Below, piece by piece: positions 21,850-33,927 of a stretch of DNA of 64,000 nt (position 1 is the stretch's first letter; every line of letters starts with the position of its first letter). The notes beneath the pieces are model-generated. The model had not been told where the DNA came from and made no database searches. It saw only the letters and a list, made by a program, of their open reading frames with translations. The position numbers and the translations under genes were made by a program. Source of the stretch: Annulohypoxylon bovei var. microspora (lineage: Eukaryota > Ascomycota > Sordariomycetes > Xylariales > Hypoxylaceae); contig MU405257.1 of the NCBI GenBank assembly GCA_022836615.1, forward strand, positions 186,001 to 250,000, given 5' to 3'.

Positions 21850-22928
21850 ATGGCCACGCTCGGTATATTCCGCTCCACAAGAGCCTTCCGTCCACGACAA
21901 AGCTTTCAGAGATGCCAAATCGGGTTTATAGAGCTGCGTCGAAATCTCTCTTCCTACCTAGTCACACCCAATGAGTTAGCAGAAGCTCTTAAGAAAAGCC
22001 CGCCATCACCCATCAGTACCGAACCCCGAGTTGTTCCTCTATGCGCCGCCTGGTTTTTACCAAATGACGAACGAAAAGGTATTGATGTCTTCCGAGAGAC
22101 GCGAATACCGAAGGCCCGCTTCTTCGATCTCGACAAAGTTATCGACAAGCGAAGCCCATATCCTCATATGCTTCCAAGTCCCAAGACATTCGCTGAAGCG
22201 ATGAGTTCCCTCGGCATCCGGAAGGAAGATACGGTGGTTGTATATGATTCAAAGGAGCTAGGAATTTTCAGTGCGCCAAGAGTGGGCTGGACTCTTAGAG
22301 TATTTGGCCACCCCAAGGTACATGTCTTGAACAACTTCAAACTATGGGTGGAGGAAGGACATCCCACCGAGTCTGGCGAACTCTACAATGTGGAGTGCAA
22401 TCCGTACCTAATTCCGAAACAAGACGAGTTTAAAGTCATAAGCTACGAAGAAATGCGAGAGGTCGCTTTAGACTCGAACAAAGAAGGCGCCGAGGGTGTT
22501 CAGATTATTGATGCAAGACCTAATGGCAGATTTACTGGCAAGGACCCCGAACCCCGAGAGGGTCTCTCTTCTGGCCATATGCCGGGATCCATCAACATCC
22601 CTTTCACTGCCGTTCTTGATCCTAAGACGAAAGCATTCTTGCCAAAAGAACAGTTACAAAAGTTATTTAAGGAGAAGGGGGTGGATCCGTCAAAGCCTAT
22701 CATCTCAACTTGCGGTACGGGAGTGACAGCAGTTGTCATCGATACTGCTCTTGAAGAGGCAGGCTACGGTTCCCCTGAGACCCGAAGGGTCTACGATGGT
22801 AGCTGGACGTAAGTCAACGCCCTATTTTATAAGCCCGTTTGTCCTCGTTACCTAGGTACTAATATATGAACAGTGAGTGGGCACAACGAGTCAATGCCTC
22901 AGATTCATTAATTCGCAAGGATGAATAG
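21850..22928 (+). CDS. TUM1: 3-mercaptopyruvate/thiosulfate sulfurtransferase (tandem rhodanese), probably mitochondrial
   Basis: Exons 21850-22808 and 22874-22928 (65-bp intron, GTAAGT donor, AACAG acceptor) encode 337 aa. It moves sulfur from 3-mercaptopyruvate to acceptors via a cysteine persulfide, feeding H2S, cyanide detoxification and, through Tum1-like activity, tRNA thiolation. Two rhodanese domains occupy about 40-170 and 195-330. The active-site loop of the second is CGTGVTA with catalytic Cys288; the CG(S/T)GVT form marks mercaptopyruvate sulfurtransferases rather than CRKGV-type thiosulfate enzymes. The N-terminus (about 1-38) has many Arg, Ser and Phe and one Glu, suggesting a presequence ending near RRNLSSY. 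The second exon restores SWTEWAQR and ends LIRKDE. The 15 bases upstream are open but start at TTG, so ATG 21850 is chosen. Confidence 0.92.
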
Positions 22929-23841
22929 GAGGCATAGGGGGTAGTGGTGTGGATCGGAGACAGGATGACGATGAGATACCCTCCTTTTCCAGGACTTCGT
23001 TGTGCTTTTGTCGATTTAAATACCTACACCCTTTATGCACACCTCGTTATCATATGCATCATTTGCATCAAACATCCATGATTTTACATGGTTTACTCCA
23101 CTTAGTGTTGGGACAGTCAATTTGGGCCAGGATTGTTCTCAGGTACCAAAATTCTAATTCCTGTATTGTGTAAATATGACCTAGATCTTTACGGTGCAAC
23201 CGCGAGGTATTCACGGCTACGACGACATGGGACTAGGTTATGAACTCTGCATTGGCGTACTGCGTTAGAGCATAAAATGGTAAACAAGAATCGATGTTTA
23301 CATGATTGTGGTACATACAAATCGTGATGTAGTAAGTTCTAAGTTCTAAGTTCTAAGCTGCTTGGTATAATTCCTCCACTATGTTCTTATGAGGTTTCTA
23401 ACTTATCAGGTATTCACAAACATCAACATAACTAATTCTAAAGACCTACCTACCTACTTAGGTAGTTAAAGAACAATAGGGAGAAGTCCCTAAATACTAT
23501 GGTGCTATTTTTAAAATAGAATCCTATGATGGTAGAATCGTTATATGCATAGGTATTATTTTGAAAAATGAAGCTATCATAGGTAAAGTACTTTGGTACA
23601 TGCTATCTTCTTATCCGAGTGTGTCGCGCACAGACCATTTCGGCTGGGGTCTGGTTTCCCACAAACTCAGGTGTAAAATCCAAAATTATTATTTGGCCCC
23701 TCCGTAAAAATTCCCCAACTTCGAATTTCGTCAACCTCAATTTCGCGACCACGAAAAGCTCAATTCGGGAGCTTCGCATTGCGCACTATACTCTACAAAC
23801 GAACATTCAACAGCCAACACTCTTCCGAACAATAATACAAT
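22929..23841. other. Intergenic region and RPS2 promoter
   Basis: 0.9 kb between two plus-strand genes. A triplicated 8-bp unit (AAGTTCTA) lies at about 23336-23356 and TACCTA/TAGGTA repeats at 23448-23467. The last 200 bp before 23842 should hold the ribosomal-protein promoter. No gene is seen. Confidence 0.5.
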
Positions 23842-24798
23842 ATGGCTGACCGAGGCGGTGCCCGTGGTGGTGGTTTTGGTTCGCGAGGTGACCGAGGCGG
23901 TGATCGTGGACGTGGTCGTGGCCGAGGCCGTGGCCGACGTGGTGGTGCAAAGGACAGCGAGAAGGAGTGGATGCCCGTTACCAAGCTGGGCCGTCTCGTG
24001 AAGGCTGGCAAGATCAAGAGCATGGAGGAGATCTACCTACACTCTCTGCCCATCAAGGAGTTCCAGATCGTCGACTTCTTCCTACCCAAGCTCAAGGACG
24101 AGGTCATGAAGGTACGACGCTCCCCATGAGAAATCCGAAATTTTCACAAAAATTCCCTTTCAAAATTTTGCGCGGATTGAGATGCATACAAGTCAGAATG
24201 CTAATATGAATCCCGAATATAGATCAAGCCCGTCCAGAAGCAGACCCGTGCCGGTCAGCGAACCCGATTTAAGGCTATCGTCATCATTGGTGATTCCGAG
24301 GGTCACGTTGGTCTTGGTATCAAGACCTCCAAGGAAGTCGCTACAGCTATCCGTGCTGCGATTATCATCGCCAAGCTCAGCGTCATCCCCGTTCGACGTG
24401 GTTACTGGGGTACCAACCTCGGTCTCCCTCACTCTCTGCCCGTCAAGGAGAGCGGAAAGTGTGGTTCCGTCACTGTCCGAGTATGTTAAAGGCACCAATA
24501 AAATATTTAGATGATGATTCAATACTAATGCTTTCTCTAGCTTATCCCCGCTCCCCGCGGTACCCAGATCGTCGCATCCCCCGCCGTCAAGCGTCTTCTA
24601 CAACTTGCCGGTATCGAGGATGCTTACACTTCCTCATCTGGTTCCACCAAGACCCTTGAGAACACACTGAAGGCCACCTTCGCTGCCATCTCTAACTCTT
24701 ACGGATTCTTGACGCCCAACCTGTGGTCCGAGACGAAGCTGATCCGAAGCCCGTTGGAGGAGTACGCGGATACTCTCCGAGAAGGAAAGAAATACTAA
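23842..24798 (+). CDS. RPS2: 40S ribosomal protein uS5 (S2)
   Basis: Three exons (23842-24111, 24223-24480, 24541-24798) encode 261 aa, the normal size. uS5 sits near the mRNA entry tunnel of the 40S subunit and contributes to decoding accuracy. The N-terminal tail (about 1-37) is an Arg-Gly-rich RGG-type stretch, usually methylated by the PRMT3/Rmt3 arginine methyltransferase family. The S5 core shows IVIIGDSEGHVGLGIKTSKE and PVRRGYWG, and the C-terminal domain PRGTQIVASPAVKRLLQLAG. Exon ends at codon boundaries: all introns are phase 0. The 111-bp first intron shows no snoRNA box elements that I can find. Confidence 0.97.
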
Positions 24799-25410
24799 AT
24801 GCGGAATTCTGGGCATTCGGCGTGGATTCGTTCTTGATTTCTAATTGCATCGGTGCCAGGTAGGCAGGCATCAGACTAGGGCAGCAAAAATGGCAGCTAC
24901 ATTCTGACAATGAACTCTTCTGAACTCTTCTTTTTACTTGGTGCATTGTGCAATTCTTGGGATTTAATTGATATTGCATGAGCAACTGTCCATCTGGGCA
25001 GCGTCTCTTAATATCGAACTTATATGCAAGTAGGACTTGCTAGTTTATATATGAGGTAAGCTTTGAGCCCCCTAGAACTAAGTTACTAAGAAAGAGTAAG
25101 GATGTAGCATATCTACTAGCAATCATGATGCATTTTATCGGGTTGCTACTTCTTCCTAGTCGTGTAGGTACTCAGGTGCTTCCTGCTATACCGGTATCAA
25201 GTAATGAAGTAGCAAGAGCAAACGTCATGACGGCCAATATACACACTTAAGTGTTTTTTTCTTTTGAGTCTATATTATACTATCTTTTCTTCAACCTCGT
25301 CACTCTTTTTTAGTCCTCATAGCTCAAGCCATTCTCGTTTTGGAGTTTTTGGACTTGTGTTTTGGCCCAACTATTTTGAACTGGACGCTTTTGGACCCTA
25401 TTCTATTCCA
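24799..25410. other. Intergenic region, RPS2 3' flank and WSC gene promoter
   Basis: About 610 bp. The frame of the downstream gene is open back to 25264 but that part begins with TTG, so it is assigned to the 5' leader. Nothing else is supportable. Confidence 0.5.
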
Positions 25411-28400
25411 ATGATATCTTCACATTCTCAGTCTCAAGGCATAGCGAGGCCCTTACTCGTTACCATTGCCTGTGCCTTCAGCTTTGGCTTCCTTGCCGTC
25501 ATTTATTTCAATACCAGCTTCGCCAATGCGACATACGAGAAACGTAACTTGTCGGTGGAGGACTACACATTGTTTGAACAGTCAATCGCCGAATATGTCG
25601 GAACACAAGATCGCCAAGAGAAGCGTGGTCTCAGTACAAGGCATATCACCGATACAACTTCTAGTGAAATCGCAGACCCCATAGTAGATGCATTGATAAC
25701 AACGATACCAAAGATGAACGACGATTCAATCAGTGCGGCGCCTAGTACAAACTCGTCTAGTATCGACCCATCAGAAAGTGTACCTTTCTTGCTAACAGAC
25801 CAACCGATCTTGACCTTTGCTGTACCGCCCGAGACGATTGGCACGGATATTGCAGCTCTTGTCGAGAATATCGGTAGTATCCTCGATAGAGATATCTCTC
25901 AAGTCACAGCTAGTATCGCTTACCAGACCACTTCTAAGTCTCTGAACTGGGTTCTTGATGATATCACGGGATTATCAAAGGGATATACCTCCTTAGTCGG
26001 TAATCAATTTGAAGACGTTATATGCAGCGCTACGGTGGTTGTTAACGGCACCCTCTCTACCATTGCTGGCATATGTGGCGATACGGCTTCGGCTGTAGTT
26101 GATAATGGTCCTATGGGAGGAAGTCCCATGTCGGGAGGTCCTATGACGGAGGCATCCGTAACTACTCTGTTCCCGTTACCGACATCTACCCCGATAGCGA
26201 CGGCAACAGCCCCGACGATAGTTCCTTCAACTAGCTCGAGCTTTGAGACGTCCCAGGGTATCACTTCTGGACCTATTTCGCAGACCTCTAATACTCAAGG
26301 TTCTCAAGGCGGTGAAAGTACTAAGACAACAGTTTCTATTGGTAGGTTTTATCAGACATTCTTTAAGTTGTAATTCGCTAGACATCTCGAGAGGCTAATT
26401 CTCGTACTAGAAGATTGTCCGTCTGCCGTGACCGAAACAGTTTTCTTGTGAGTTTATCCTGATGATGTCTATCTGATTTAAGGTATCGTACGTGATTAAC
26501 AATCGTGGCCGTACAGAGCTGGCGAAACTTCCACTCTTACTGTATACGCTCCAAAGCCATGTCCAACGGCTCCACCTTGTCCGACATGCCCGGCTTCGAC
26601 TTGTCATTGTCCTAATGCCGGTAGCCCAACTACAACATCTCCTCCAGGAGGCAATGGGGCTCAAGGGCCATGTCCTGGATCAGGTTATACTTGCCATGAC
26701 TGCCTTGATGGATGGTTCTGTCCGCCACCACAAACACCGGCACAAGCTGCCCCTTGCGGTTTCGGGTGGCCTTGCGCTCATTGTGATGGAGGTTGGTTTT
26801 GTGTTCCTGGACCGACGCCACCTCCCGCTTCGGAAACATGTGCAAGCTCCAGTGGACCGACTACCAATAGCGCTAGCACGACGTCGTCTACAACTCCCCG
26901 ATCTACCACTTCTCGATCGAACCCAACCCACCCTACAGGAACAGGCGCGGCCCAACCTAGCCCCAAGAGTCCTGGAGCAGCCTCAGGCTGGGGCTACTGC
27001 GGCTGCTGGGCTGACCAACCTGATCAGCAAGCACTAAGTCTGGGACCTCATACCAATATAGGGCCCCTTACTAACGAGGGATGTGTTCGACATTGTATGG
27101 CTCGTGGTTATCTCATGGCAGGAACAGAAGGCGGCGACAGCTGCTACTGCGGAAACTTCCTTAACGGCACACAACACCTTGACGACTCCGTATGTTCGAT
27201 TCCATGCATGGGTGATGCTAAGCAAGCCTGCGGTGGCGACAGTGCCCTCACTTGTTACAGCTCCGACAATGAAGCTCACGGTTGGGCTAGTGCCGGCCCT
27301 CAACCTTTACCTGCGACAGTTTCGCCGCCCGAGGTTATCTCGCTGGCTATTGGTGGTATTGCTCAAACAGTGGTCACTCAACCGGGAGAAGTGTTCCCTC
27401 CACCTGGCGCGGACATAAGTCAGCTGGTTAGTCAGTTTGGTCACAAAACGCAACAGCCTCAGGGCCGACTGCCTAGTGGTATGACTTTCAATACGGGTCC
27501 TGGTGGTGGAATAGGAGGTGCTGCCCCAGGATCGCCGACGACTTCACCCAATGGTGGCGCTGGCGGTGCTGGTCCAGTACACAACTCTCCATCGGGCTCA
27601 AATCCGAGCGGGGGTTCTGGCGCGGGTCCTACTTCGCCTAGTGGAAACGGTGGTCCATCTTCAAACCCGAACGGAGCCGGAGGAGCAGCACCGGTCTCGC
27701 CTGGAGGTAATCCGACGGCACCTTCGAATGGTCCTAGCGCTACCAACTCAGGGACGAACCCAAGTTCTGCGTCAAATGGCAATGCTGGGGGTCCGGCCCC
27801 TGGTCAAGGGACTAGTCCCAGCTCGGTTCCAACTGGAGGAGCAGGTGCTGGCCCAGTTTCCGGACCTAATTCAAATACCTCGCCTAGTCAAGGAGGTAGT
27901 CCCAGCTCAACTCCCGGAGGCGGAATGGGCGGCGCCGGCCCGGTGTCGGGAGGAGGAAATACCAACCCGCCGACTTCTTCCCCAGTTGGTACTGGTGGTG
28001 CGGGTGCATCTCCAACCGGGCCGAGTAGCAATACCGGACACATACCTCCATGTGATGGCTCGAATCCAAATTGTACCCCGGCAGGTGGTGACCAGACACA
28101 GCCTTCGTCTGGACAAGGGCAAGGGACCGCAGCTCCTAATCCTAATAGTAGTCCGTCTGGCAGTGGAAATAACCCCGGCCAAACCTCAGGTGGACAAGGC
28201 CAGGGCACGGCTGCTCCTAACCCCACGGGTAATCCATCAGGAAACGGACAAGGAACAGCCGCTCCTAATCCTACTAGGAACCCAAGTCAATCTCCTTCGG
28301 GCCAAGGTACTGCAGCTTCTGCTCCTGGAAACGGCCAAAATCCAACTCAACCTTCCACAGGTCAAGGTCAAGGTACAGCTGCCCCTAATCCTGGTACCAA

Positions 28401-29886
28401 TCCGTCAAATGGTGGTGGTATTCCCAACACATGTACAGCAGGCTCGACGGACCCTAATTGCAACCCATCGAATGGAGGGAATCCGGGCCCGAACCCAACG
28501 GGCCAGAGCCAGGGGTCAAATTCGCCCTCAAATGTCGGGACAGCAGCACCTAATCCAACCGGCAATGGCAGTAAGATATGCTCAATAGGTTCTAATGACC
28601 CGTTTTGTACGAGTATAGCAGGTAATGGAGGCTCGCCAACTTCAACATCACCTGGCCAAGGACAAGGGACAGCAGCGCCTAATCCTACCCTAAACCCGTC
28701 TAATGGCAGCCAACCCTCCTGCGCGCCTGGTTCGAACGACCCGGCTTGTAATTCATCAGGAAATGGAGGCAACGCAGGTACGGCTGCACCCGGTGCACCT
28801 CATGGGAGCACCTCGCCGAACGGTAATGGTGGTGCAGGTCCCAATCCAAGCTCTTCATCGCCCAATAACGGAGCCGGCGGTCCTGCCCCTGGACAAAATC
28901 AACCTACAGCTTCAAATTCCAATGGTGTTCCCACCACTTGTGCTGCAGGATCCAGTGACCCTGCTTGTACGTCACCAAACAACGGTGGTGGCGCCGGCGC
29001 CGGTCCCGGGCAGAACCAGCCGACTGGATCAAACCCGAGCACCGGCACTGTCACCTGTATGCCAGGGTCTTCAGATCCTTCTTGTACATCACCGAATAAT
29101 GGAGGTGGCGCTGGTCCAGGAGGACAAAACCAACCGACCACCTCTGGTCCGAATAATGGATCTCCGAGCGGCAATTCATGCACTCTGGGATCTACTGACC
29201 CGAACTGCACTTCACCGGGTAATGGCGGAAGTTCTAATCCAGGTGGGACACAAGGACATGGCCCAGAGACGCCAACTAGCGGTGGGTCAGGAAGTTCAGG
29301 CACCGTCACGAATGCCCCAACAACAAATCCATCGGGAAATGGTGGTGCTGGGCCTAACAACGAAAGCAATGGACCCGGTCAAGGCACGCAGTCTAATACA
29401 AGTGGAGGCAATGGGAATAGTAGTCCATCAACTCCAGGACCGAATCCAACTTCTAACCCCGCTGGAACTGGCGGTCCCGCTCCCGGTCAAGGCTCGAATC
29501 CAAACTCAAACCCAGCCGGGACAAACGGGGGCGGTACTACGGGTGAAAGTCAGCCGACGGAGTCAAGCTCCAATGCTGGAGGTGCAGGGCCGAATCCAAC
29601 AAGTGGAAACACACAAGCATCTAGCTATACACTTCCCGGAGTGGTGCCGTATAGCGCTCGGCCTTCTCCCTCGATGACCACATTGCCGTCGATGATCGCG
29701 TGGACAGAGCCCGATGGCACTAGAGGCCCACCAACCACTATGCTACATCATGACTTGAGCAGCGACAGAGATACTTCTGATATTCCAGAGCTAGAATTTG
29801 AAAAGGCGCCCACTACAACTGCTAGTACTTCAATGCTAACGGATCCACGGTGGCAGCGCATACGTCCGGTACTAGTGTGGAGTTAG
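25411..29886 (+). CDS. Large WSC-domain cell-surface protein with Gly/Pro/Asn/Ser/Thr-rich stalk
   Basis: Exons 25411-26341, 26411-26447 and 26517-29886 encode 1,445 aa. The N-terminus carries a hydrophobic segment (PLLVTIACAFSFGFLAVIYF, residues about 14-33), a signal peptide or signal anchor. Residues about 40-320 are Ser/Thr-rich, with one ordered block around TIGTDIAALVENIGSILDRD. A Cys-rich linker (about 335-430) repeats CPTCP, CHDCLDGWFCPP and CAHCDGGWFCVPG. A WSC carbohydrate-binding domain lies at about 481-571 (YCGCWAD ... CYCGNFL ... CGGDSALTCY). About 720 residues of low complexity follow, with repeated GQGTAAPNP and PGSSDPACTSP units. The C-terminus is not hydrophobic, so no GPI signal is visible. 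WSC proteins bind wall glucans or act as stress sensors; an adhesin-like or wall-matrix role is inferred. The exon 2 acceptor is ambiguous by one codon (TAGAAG). Confidence 0.85.
27480..29640 (+). repeat. Coding low-complexity repeat region (Gly/Pro/Asn/Ser/Thr)
   Basis: Degenerate tandem units inside the WSC gene. Early units resemble GGAGPVS and NPSG, middle units GQGTAAPNPTxNPS, and later units about 35-45 residues long carry paired cysteines (C-x-PGSSDPxC-TSPNNGGG). Codon choice varies between units, so they are old rather than freshly amplified. Confidence 0.8.
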
Positions 29887-30849
29887 GACGTAGCCCAAAA
29901 TGAGGTTATGGAAACCTCTGGGGAATGGAATATGAAAAAGAGAAAAAAATAGAAATGAAGAGGACATTAGAAAATTGAGAGACTTCGGTTAACATTACGA
30001 GTGGGAAGGTTATCCGACTATTTCTATTTACTGAGGGGTGAGAGGGTCACTCGTTCTTTTTTGGAACTTTTTGGAATCGGGATTTTATTTGTCGCGAGTC
30101 GCGCAGTCTTGGTTGACGCTGCATGCAGTTACTCTTAGACATAGGCATAGATTGCGAGGGATGTTACGTCGAGATACTGTTAGCAACTAATGGATGGGAA
30201 ATATTTATCCCTTTAACATTGTACGTTTGTTGTATGCTTGTCTTTGTTTATCACTGCGTGATGTTACGAGATACCTAGTCTCTAGTGATATGTAAAGGGG
30301 TGTTATACGGCCGCCCTATATGAGGCCGGTATTCATCCCTTAATATCATTACTTTAGAAGCTAAAATCTCGTACAAGTATGAATCTCAACTGTGAATTAA
30401 TACTAGGTAGGTACACAAAAATCTTCTCAGGTTATTTATCTTAGCACACATCGCGAAATACTTAGGTAAATACCTAGTAGTAGAATTATTGATATAACTA
30501 ACTAGTAACTAGTTCTTTCTCATTGGCACAACTGCGCATAACAATAAGGGGTGGTGTTAGTCTATCTGCTACATATCAACTCACCTGACCAAATGAAGTC
30601 TGTAATTACTATATTAACTAGACTTATCTAAGGTAGGCATAGTCTATTTCTTCTCAAGCACGATGAGCTTGATGATTTACTTAACGAGAAGAGCGATTGA
30701 TAGCGTCAAACATCTCTGACGTCTCAGCCCTCAACGATGCGAGGTCATATCAGCTCCTCGGCGTATCTAACACGCTACAATGCCGAGTCGAGCACGAACA
30801 GTAACATGCTCAAGAACCTGGGCAATTCGGACCGCAGGTCTTACAATAC
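29887..30849. other. Convergent intergenic region
   Basis: About 960 bp between the convergent WSC and NMNAT-like genes. TAGGTA/TACCTA motifs occur near 30405 and 30470. No supportable ORF. Confidence 0.5.
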
Positions 30850-31998
30850 TTAGCGGCACTCATTCCCTTCCTTTTCTTTACCTTTCTTTGGCTGTTTGCC
30901 CTTCTCCTTGCCCTTCTCCCCCTTCTCCTCCTTCTCCTCCTTCTCCTTCTCCAGATCCTCCGTCACGTACTTAGCCAGCAGCTCCGGGCTCAGCGCCAGG
31001 CCCCGCAGCCGGTCCACCAGGGCACCGCTGCCGAGGGGACCGGCGAGCGCCTCGGCGATGACGGCGCGGACGCGCGTCGAGCTCAGGTCGGGGTCGACGC
31101 GGTCGGCGGGCACGCTGCAGACGACGCGCACGGCGTAGCGGAAGCCGGAGGGGTGGGGGACGCGCAGGCGCGCGCACGTCCAGACGTCCCTGTCGCCCAG
31201 GGGCGCGGGGCGGCCGTCGCGCGGCATCGCCGTGTAGTCGTCGTCGGGCTCCTCGTCCGACTGCTGCGCCGTCACGTCGGTCCAGGGGCGCTCCCACGCC
31301 AGGGCCCACTCGGTGTGGTTCCACAGGTGGCGGGGCGCGCGCGCGGCCTCGCCGACGAAGGTGCTGTCGTAGAAGCCGAGGGGCCGGCTGACGTCGGTCG
31401 TCAGGATCGTCCGGCACTCCCAGACGCCGTGCTCCACGCTGTCGACCTGCACCTTGTCGCCGCCCGCGAGCCGCACGTACTCGACGGCGAACTTGTTGGC
31501 CTCGAGCATCCGGTCCAGGTCGTCGGCGATGCACGGCCAGCTGTTCTCCGGGAGCACCCAGCACCAGTTATTCGCCGCGCCTTCCCCTTCCTCTCCATCT
31601 CCACCCTCATCCTCATCCTCAGACACATAGTCACCCCCCCGCAACCCCAACGCGCCATTCCACAGCCTCACCCTCTTCGCGACGTCGAGCCGCAAGACGC
31701 CGCTCCCGGCCCGGATCTTCCAGCGCAGGTACTCGTCGCCGGCGACGAGGACGACGGCGCCGACGAGCGCGAGGTCGGGGCCGCCGTGGCGGAACGCGTG
31801 CGTGAGGTGGGCCAGGTGCCCGCGGTGCGGCGGGTTGAAGCACCCGTTGTACAGCAGGATGCGGTTCGTCACGCCCATGCGCAGCGGCAGCGGCACCGGC
31901 GGTGGCGGCTCGCGCCCGCCCCCGCCCGGGGTCGCGAGCTGCAGGTGCGGGCGCGCCGCCAGGCGGATGTACCAGTCCAGGGACTCTGCCGCGCTCAT
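30850..31998 (-). CDS. Nucleotidyltransferase-fold (NMNAT-like) protein with Lys/Glu-rich tail
   Basis: Single exon, 382 aa, very GC-rich. It has the adenylyltransferase signature NGCFNPPHRGH (residues 51-61, the HxGH type) and a matching C-terminal SSTRVRAVI motif (STR at 307-309), which together bind ATP in nicotinamide/nicotinate mononucleotide adenylyltransferases. So it probably joins an AMP moiety to a pyridine mononucleotide or a related substrate. It differs from core NMNATs by an insertion of Asp/Glu/Gly residues (about 125-145) and an extended middle region with an unusual WNHTEWALAWERPW block. The C-terminal tail (about 350-382) is nearly all Lys, Glu and Gly. It is therefore likely a divergent paralogue, not the main NAD enzyme. 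The acidic insertion has lower GC than its surroundings and could be an unrecognised intron. Confidence 0.8.
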   Translation of the reverse strand: MSAAESLDWYIRLAARPHLQLATPGGGGREPPPPVPLPLRMGVTNRILLYNGCFNPPHRGHLAHLTHAFRHGGPDLALVGAVVLVAGDEYLRWKIRAGSGVLRLDVAKRVRLWNGALGLRGGDYVSEDEDEGGDGEEGEGAANNWCWVLPENSWPCIADDLDRMLEANKFAVEYVRLAGGDKVQVDSVEHGVWECRTILTTDVSRPLGFYDSTFVGEAARAPRHLWNHTEWALAWERPWTDVTAQQSDEEPDDDYTAMPRDGRPAPLGDRDVWTCARLRVPHPSGFRYAVRVVCSVPADRVDPDLSSTRVRAVIAEALAGPLGSGALVDRLRGLALSPELLAKYVTEDLEKEKEEKEEKGEKGKEKGKQPKKGKEKEGNECR

Positions 31999-33927
31999 GG
32001 CTGCGCGTTTCGCGGTTGTGGGCTAGGTTGTCCTAGTCCTGCTAGGCTACGAACCTTGGTATGTATGTATGTAGTATGTATGGATCTATCTGCACGCACT
32101 ATCTGCATGCAGCTCCGTGTGTTAGGTTAGGCCAGGCGAGGTAGTATCGGACCTGTATGGTACGGTGCATATGTATGGCATGCGAGATATGCGGCGTCCG
32201 AGCAGGAGTCCCGACCGGGCTCCCGTTCGTATTTTAACATGAGGACGGTCTTGGCGCCTGCGTGCTGCCTAATCAGGCAGCGCTGGCAAGGCGGCCGGGA
32301 TCCATCTATGGGAATAAAGAAAGAGGTCATTGCGGCGGTGAGATGTGGCTTCTAGAAAGCCTGTCGTCATTCGGGAGGTACGTAGGACTTTGTTTCTATT
32401 TCTGAGTGTCTTATTAACGGCTACCTTTCATTTGACAACTTGTCAAAGGCTGCATAGTGGAGAGGCATCGGATGTTGATCAAAGCCTATAAGACCAAGTT
32501 TTATTTGCATAGGTATCCATTATCATTGAGGAAGCAACATGGCTATTCTAAGACCTCGATGATTCTAGTAGTAGTGTCTAGAATTGATGAGAAACTCAAA
32601 TGTAGGTAGGGCAGAGAGAAAAGCCCAGTTAACTGTTCCATAATTATCTATGTACCTAGGTACCTACCTAACCCACTTACATACATAAGCTATTTAGGGT
32701 TATCTTATCATAGAGAGCTCTGACATTACATAGGTATGTAATATCGTCGTCTCATTATTTTAAGGCTAGATTGTCATTTAGATATTCCAATATCCAAAGT
32801 CTCCTATAGAGCGGTCGGGACTAACTAAAAAGTCATCTTAGACCGAAGGACCCTGAGCGTGGAATGCGGCATGGTGATGCGTTGCAAATCACAATATATG
32901 CTGCCCTTTCGCAGTGGGACAAAACCGTCCGCCTGCATTAGCTTGCTGCTTGTAGGGGCATCTGGGTGGGTTTTCTGTGAAGACATGCAGTAGACAATAA
33001 AACCCAAGTCTCGATTCGAGTCAATAAGATTAAACCAAACCTATTTATTCAAAAAGGGGGAATATTGAAGGTATTCACACGAATGCAAGAATCAGAACAG
33101 TATTATACGAGTTTGAAGAGATTTTTACTCTTTTCCATTTTTATTTACGGGTGCTGTAGGCATTATCATGTGACATATAGTCAACCATGAGAACGAAAAG
33201 CCATCCAAGGTATCGTCCCATAAGCCTTAGGGTATTCCACAGCAAAGGTCCTCCACAAGAATTAAGATCCTCCCGATTAGAGAGTAGATCAATGTATCAT
33301 ATCGTGTGGCACGCCGTAATGCTGCTTTCATAAATTCCTCGGCCGCGCGAGGCGAGAGTCAAGGGCCCTCTCGACATTCCGAAAGCAATTGGCGAATCCA
33401 CACTCGCCCGCAGACGTGCCAATGCGCACACATGCGCCCCCCATTTTTCATCATCCTCCACCGAAATTGAATTGTTCACAAATTGCCATTCTTTTTTTCC
33501 AGATACAGCCTCGCCCATTTTTATGTATTGTTCCTCTCCTAGCCCACCGTGGTGGCTCTTGTGCCGCAATTTGGGCGCCATCTTCTGTCCTCGGATCGAT
33601 GGTGGAAAAACGCCCGAACGCACATAAAGGAGAAATCAGTTTTTTTTTTTGGTAGACAATCGTTCGTTTTCGTGGTTGATGCAATGGCACGCTTAATGGG
33701 TATGACTGAGAAAGGAAAGTAAAAGAATAAACTGAAATCAAGCAAGTCGCTGATGCCATGGAGATGAGCCTAAACCGTCAATTATGCAACAATCTTTTTT
33801 TCTTCCAATGATACACATCCATGCGATAATCTCAAAGATAGGTGGTGGCGTTGTTCATATGTTAAAAGTTTTATTGAGTGAATCTACGTCGAATCTGTAG
33901 AAGTGTAGGGTTAGGGCATCATGATCA
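31999..33927. other. Gene-free region between NMNAT-like gene and G1 cyclin
   Basis: 1.9 kb. It includes the NMNAT-like promoter on its left and the cyclin 3' flank on its right. A perfect TACCTAGGTA core with extensions lies at about 32651-32670. Overlapping small minus-strand frames at 33297-33759 share no features. Confidence 0.5.

Noticed and set aside
31153..32130. 325-codon plus-strand open frame opposite the NMNAT-like gene
   Set aside because: Antisense shadow of a very GC-rich exon; sense strand has intact HxGH and STR motifs.
33297..33759. Three overlapping minus-strand frames of 68-108 codons
   Set aside because: Mutually overlapping in different frames with no shared motif; most likely the 3' flank of the cyclin gene.
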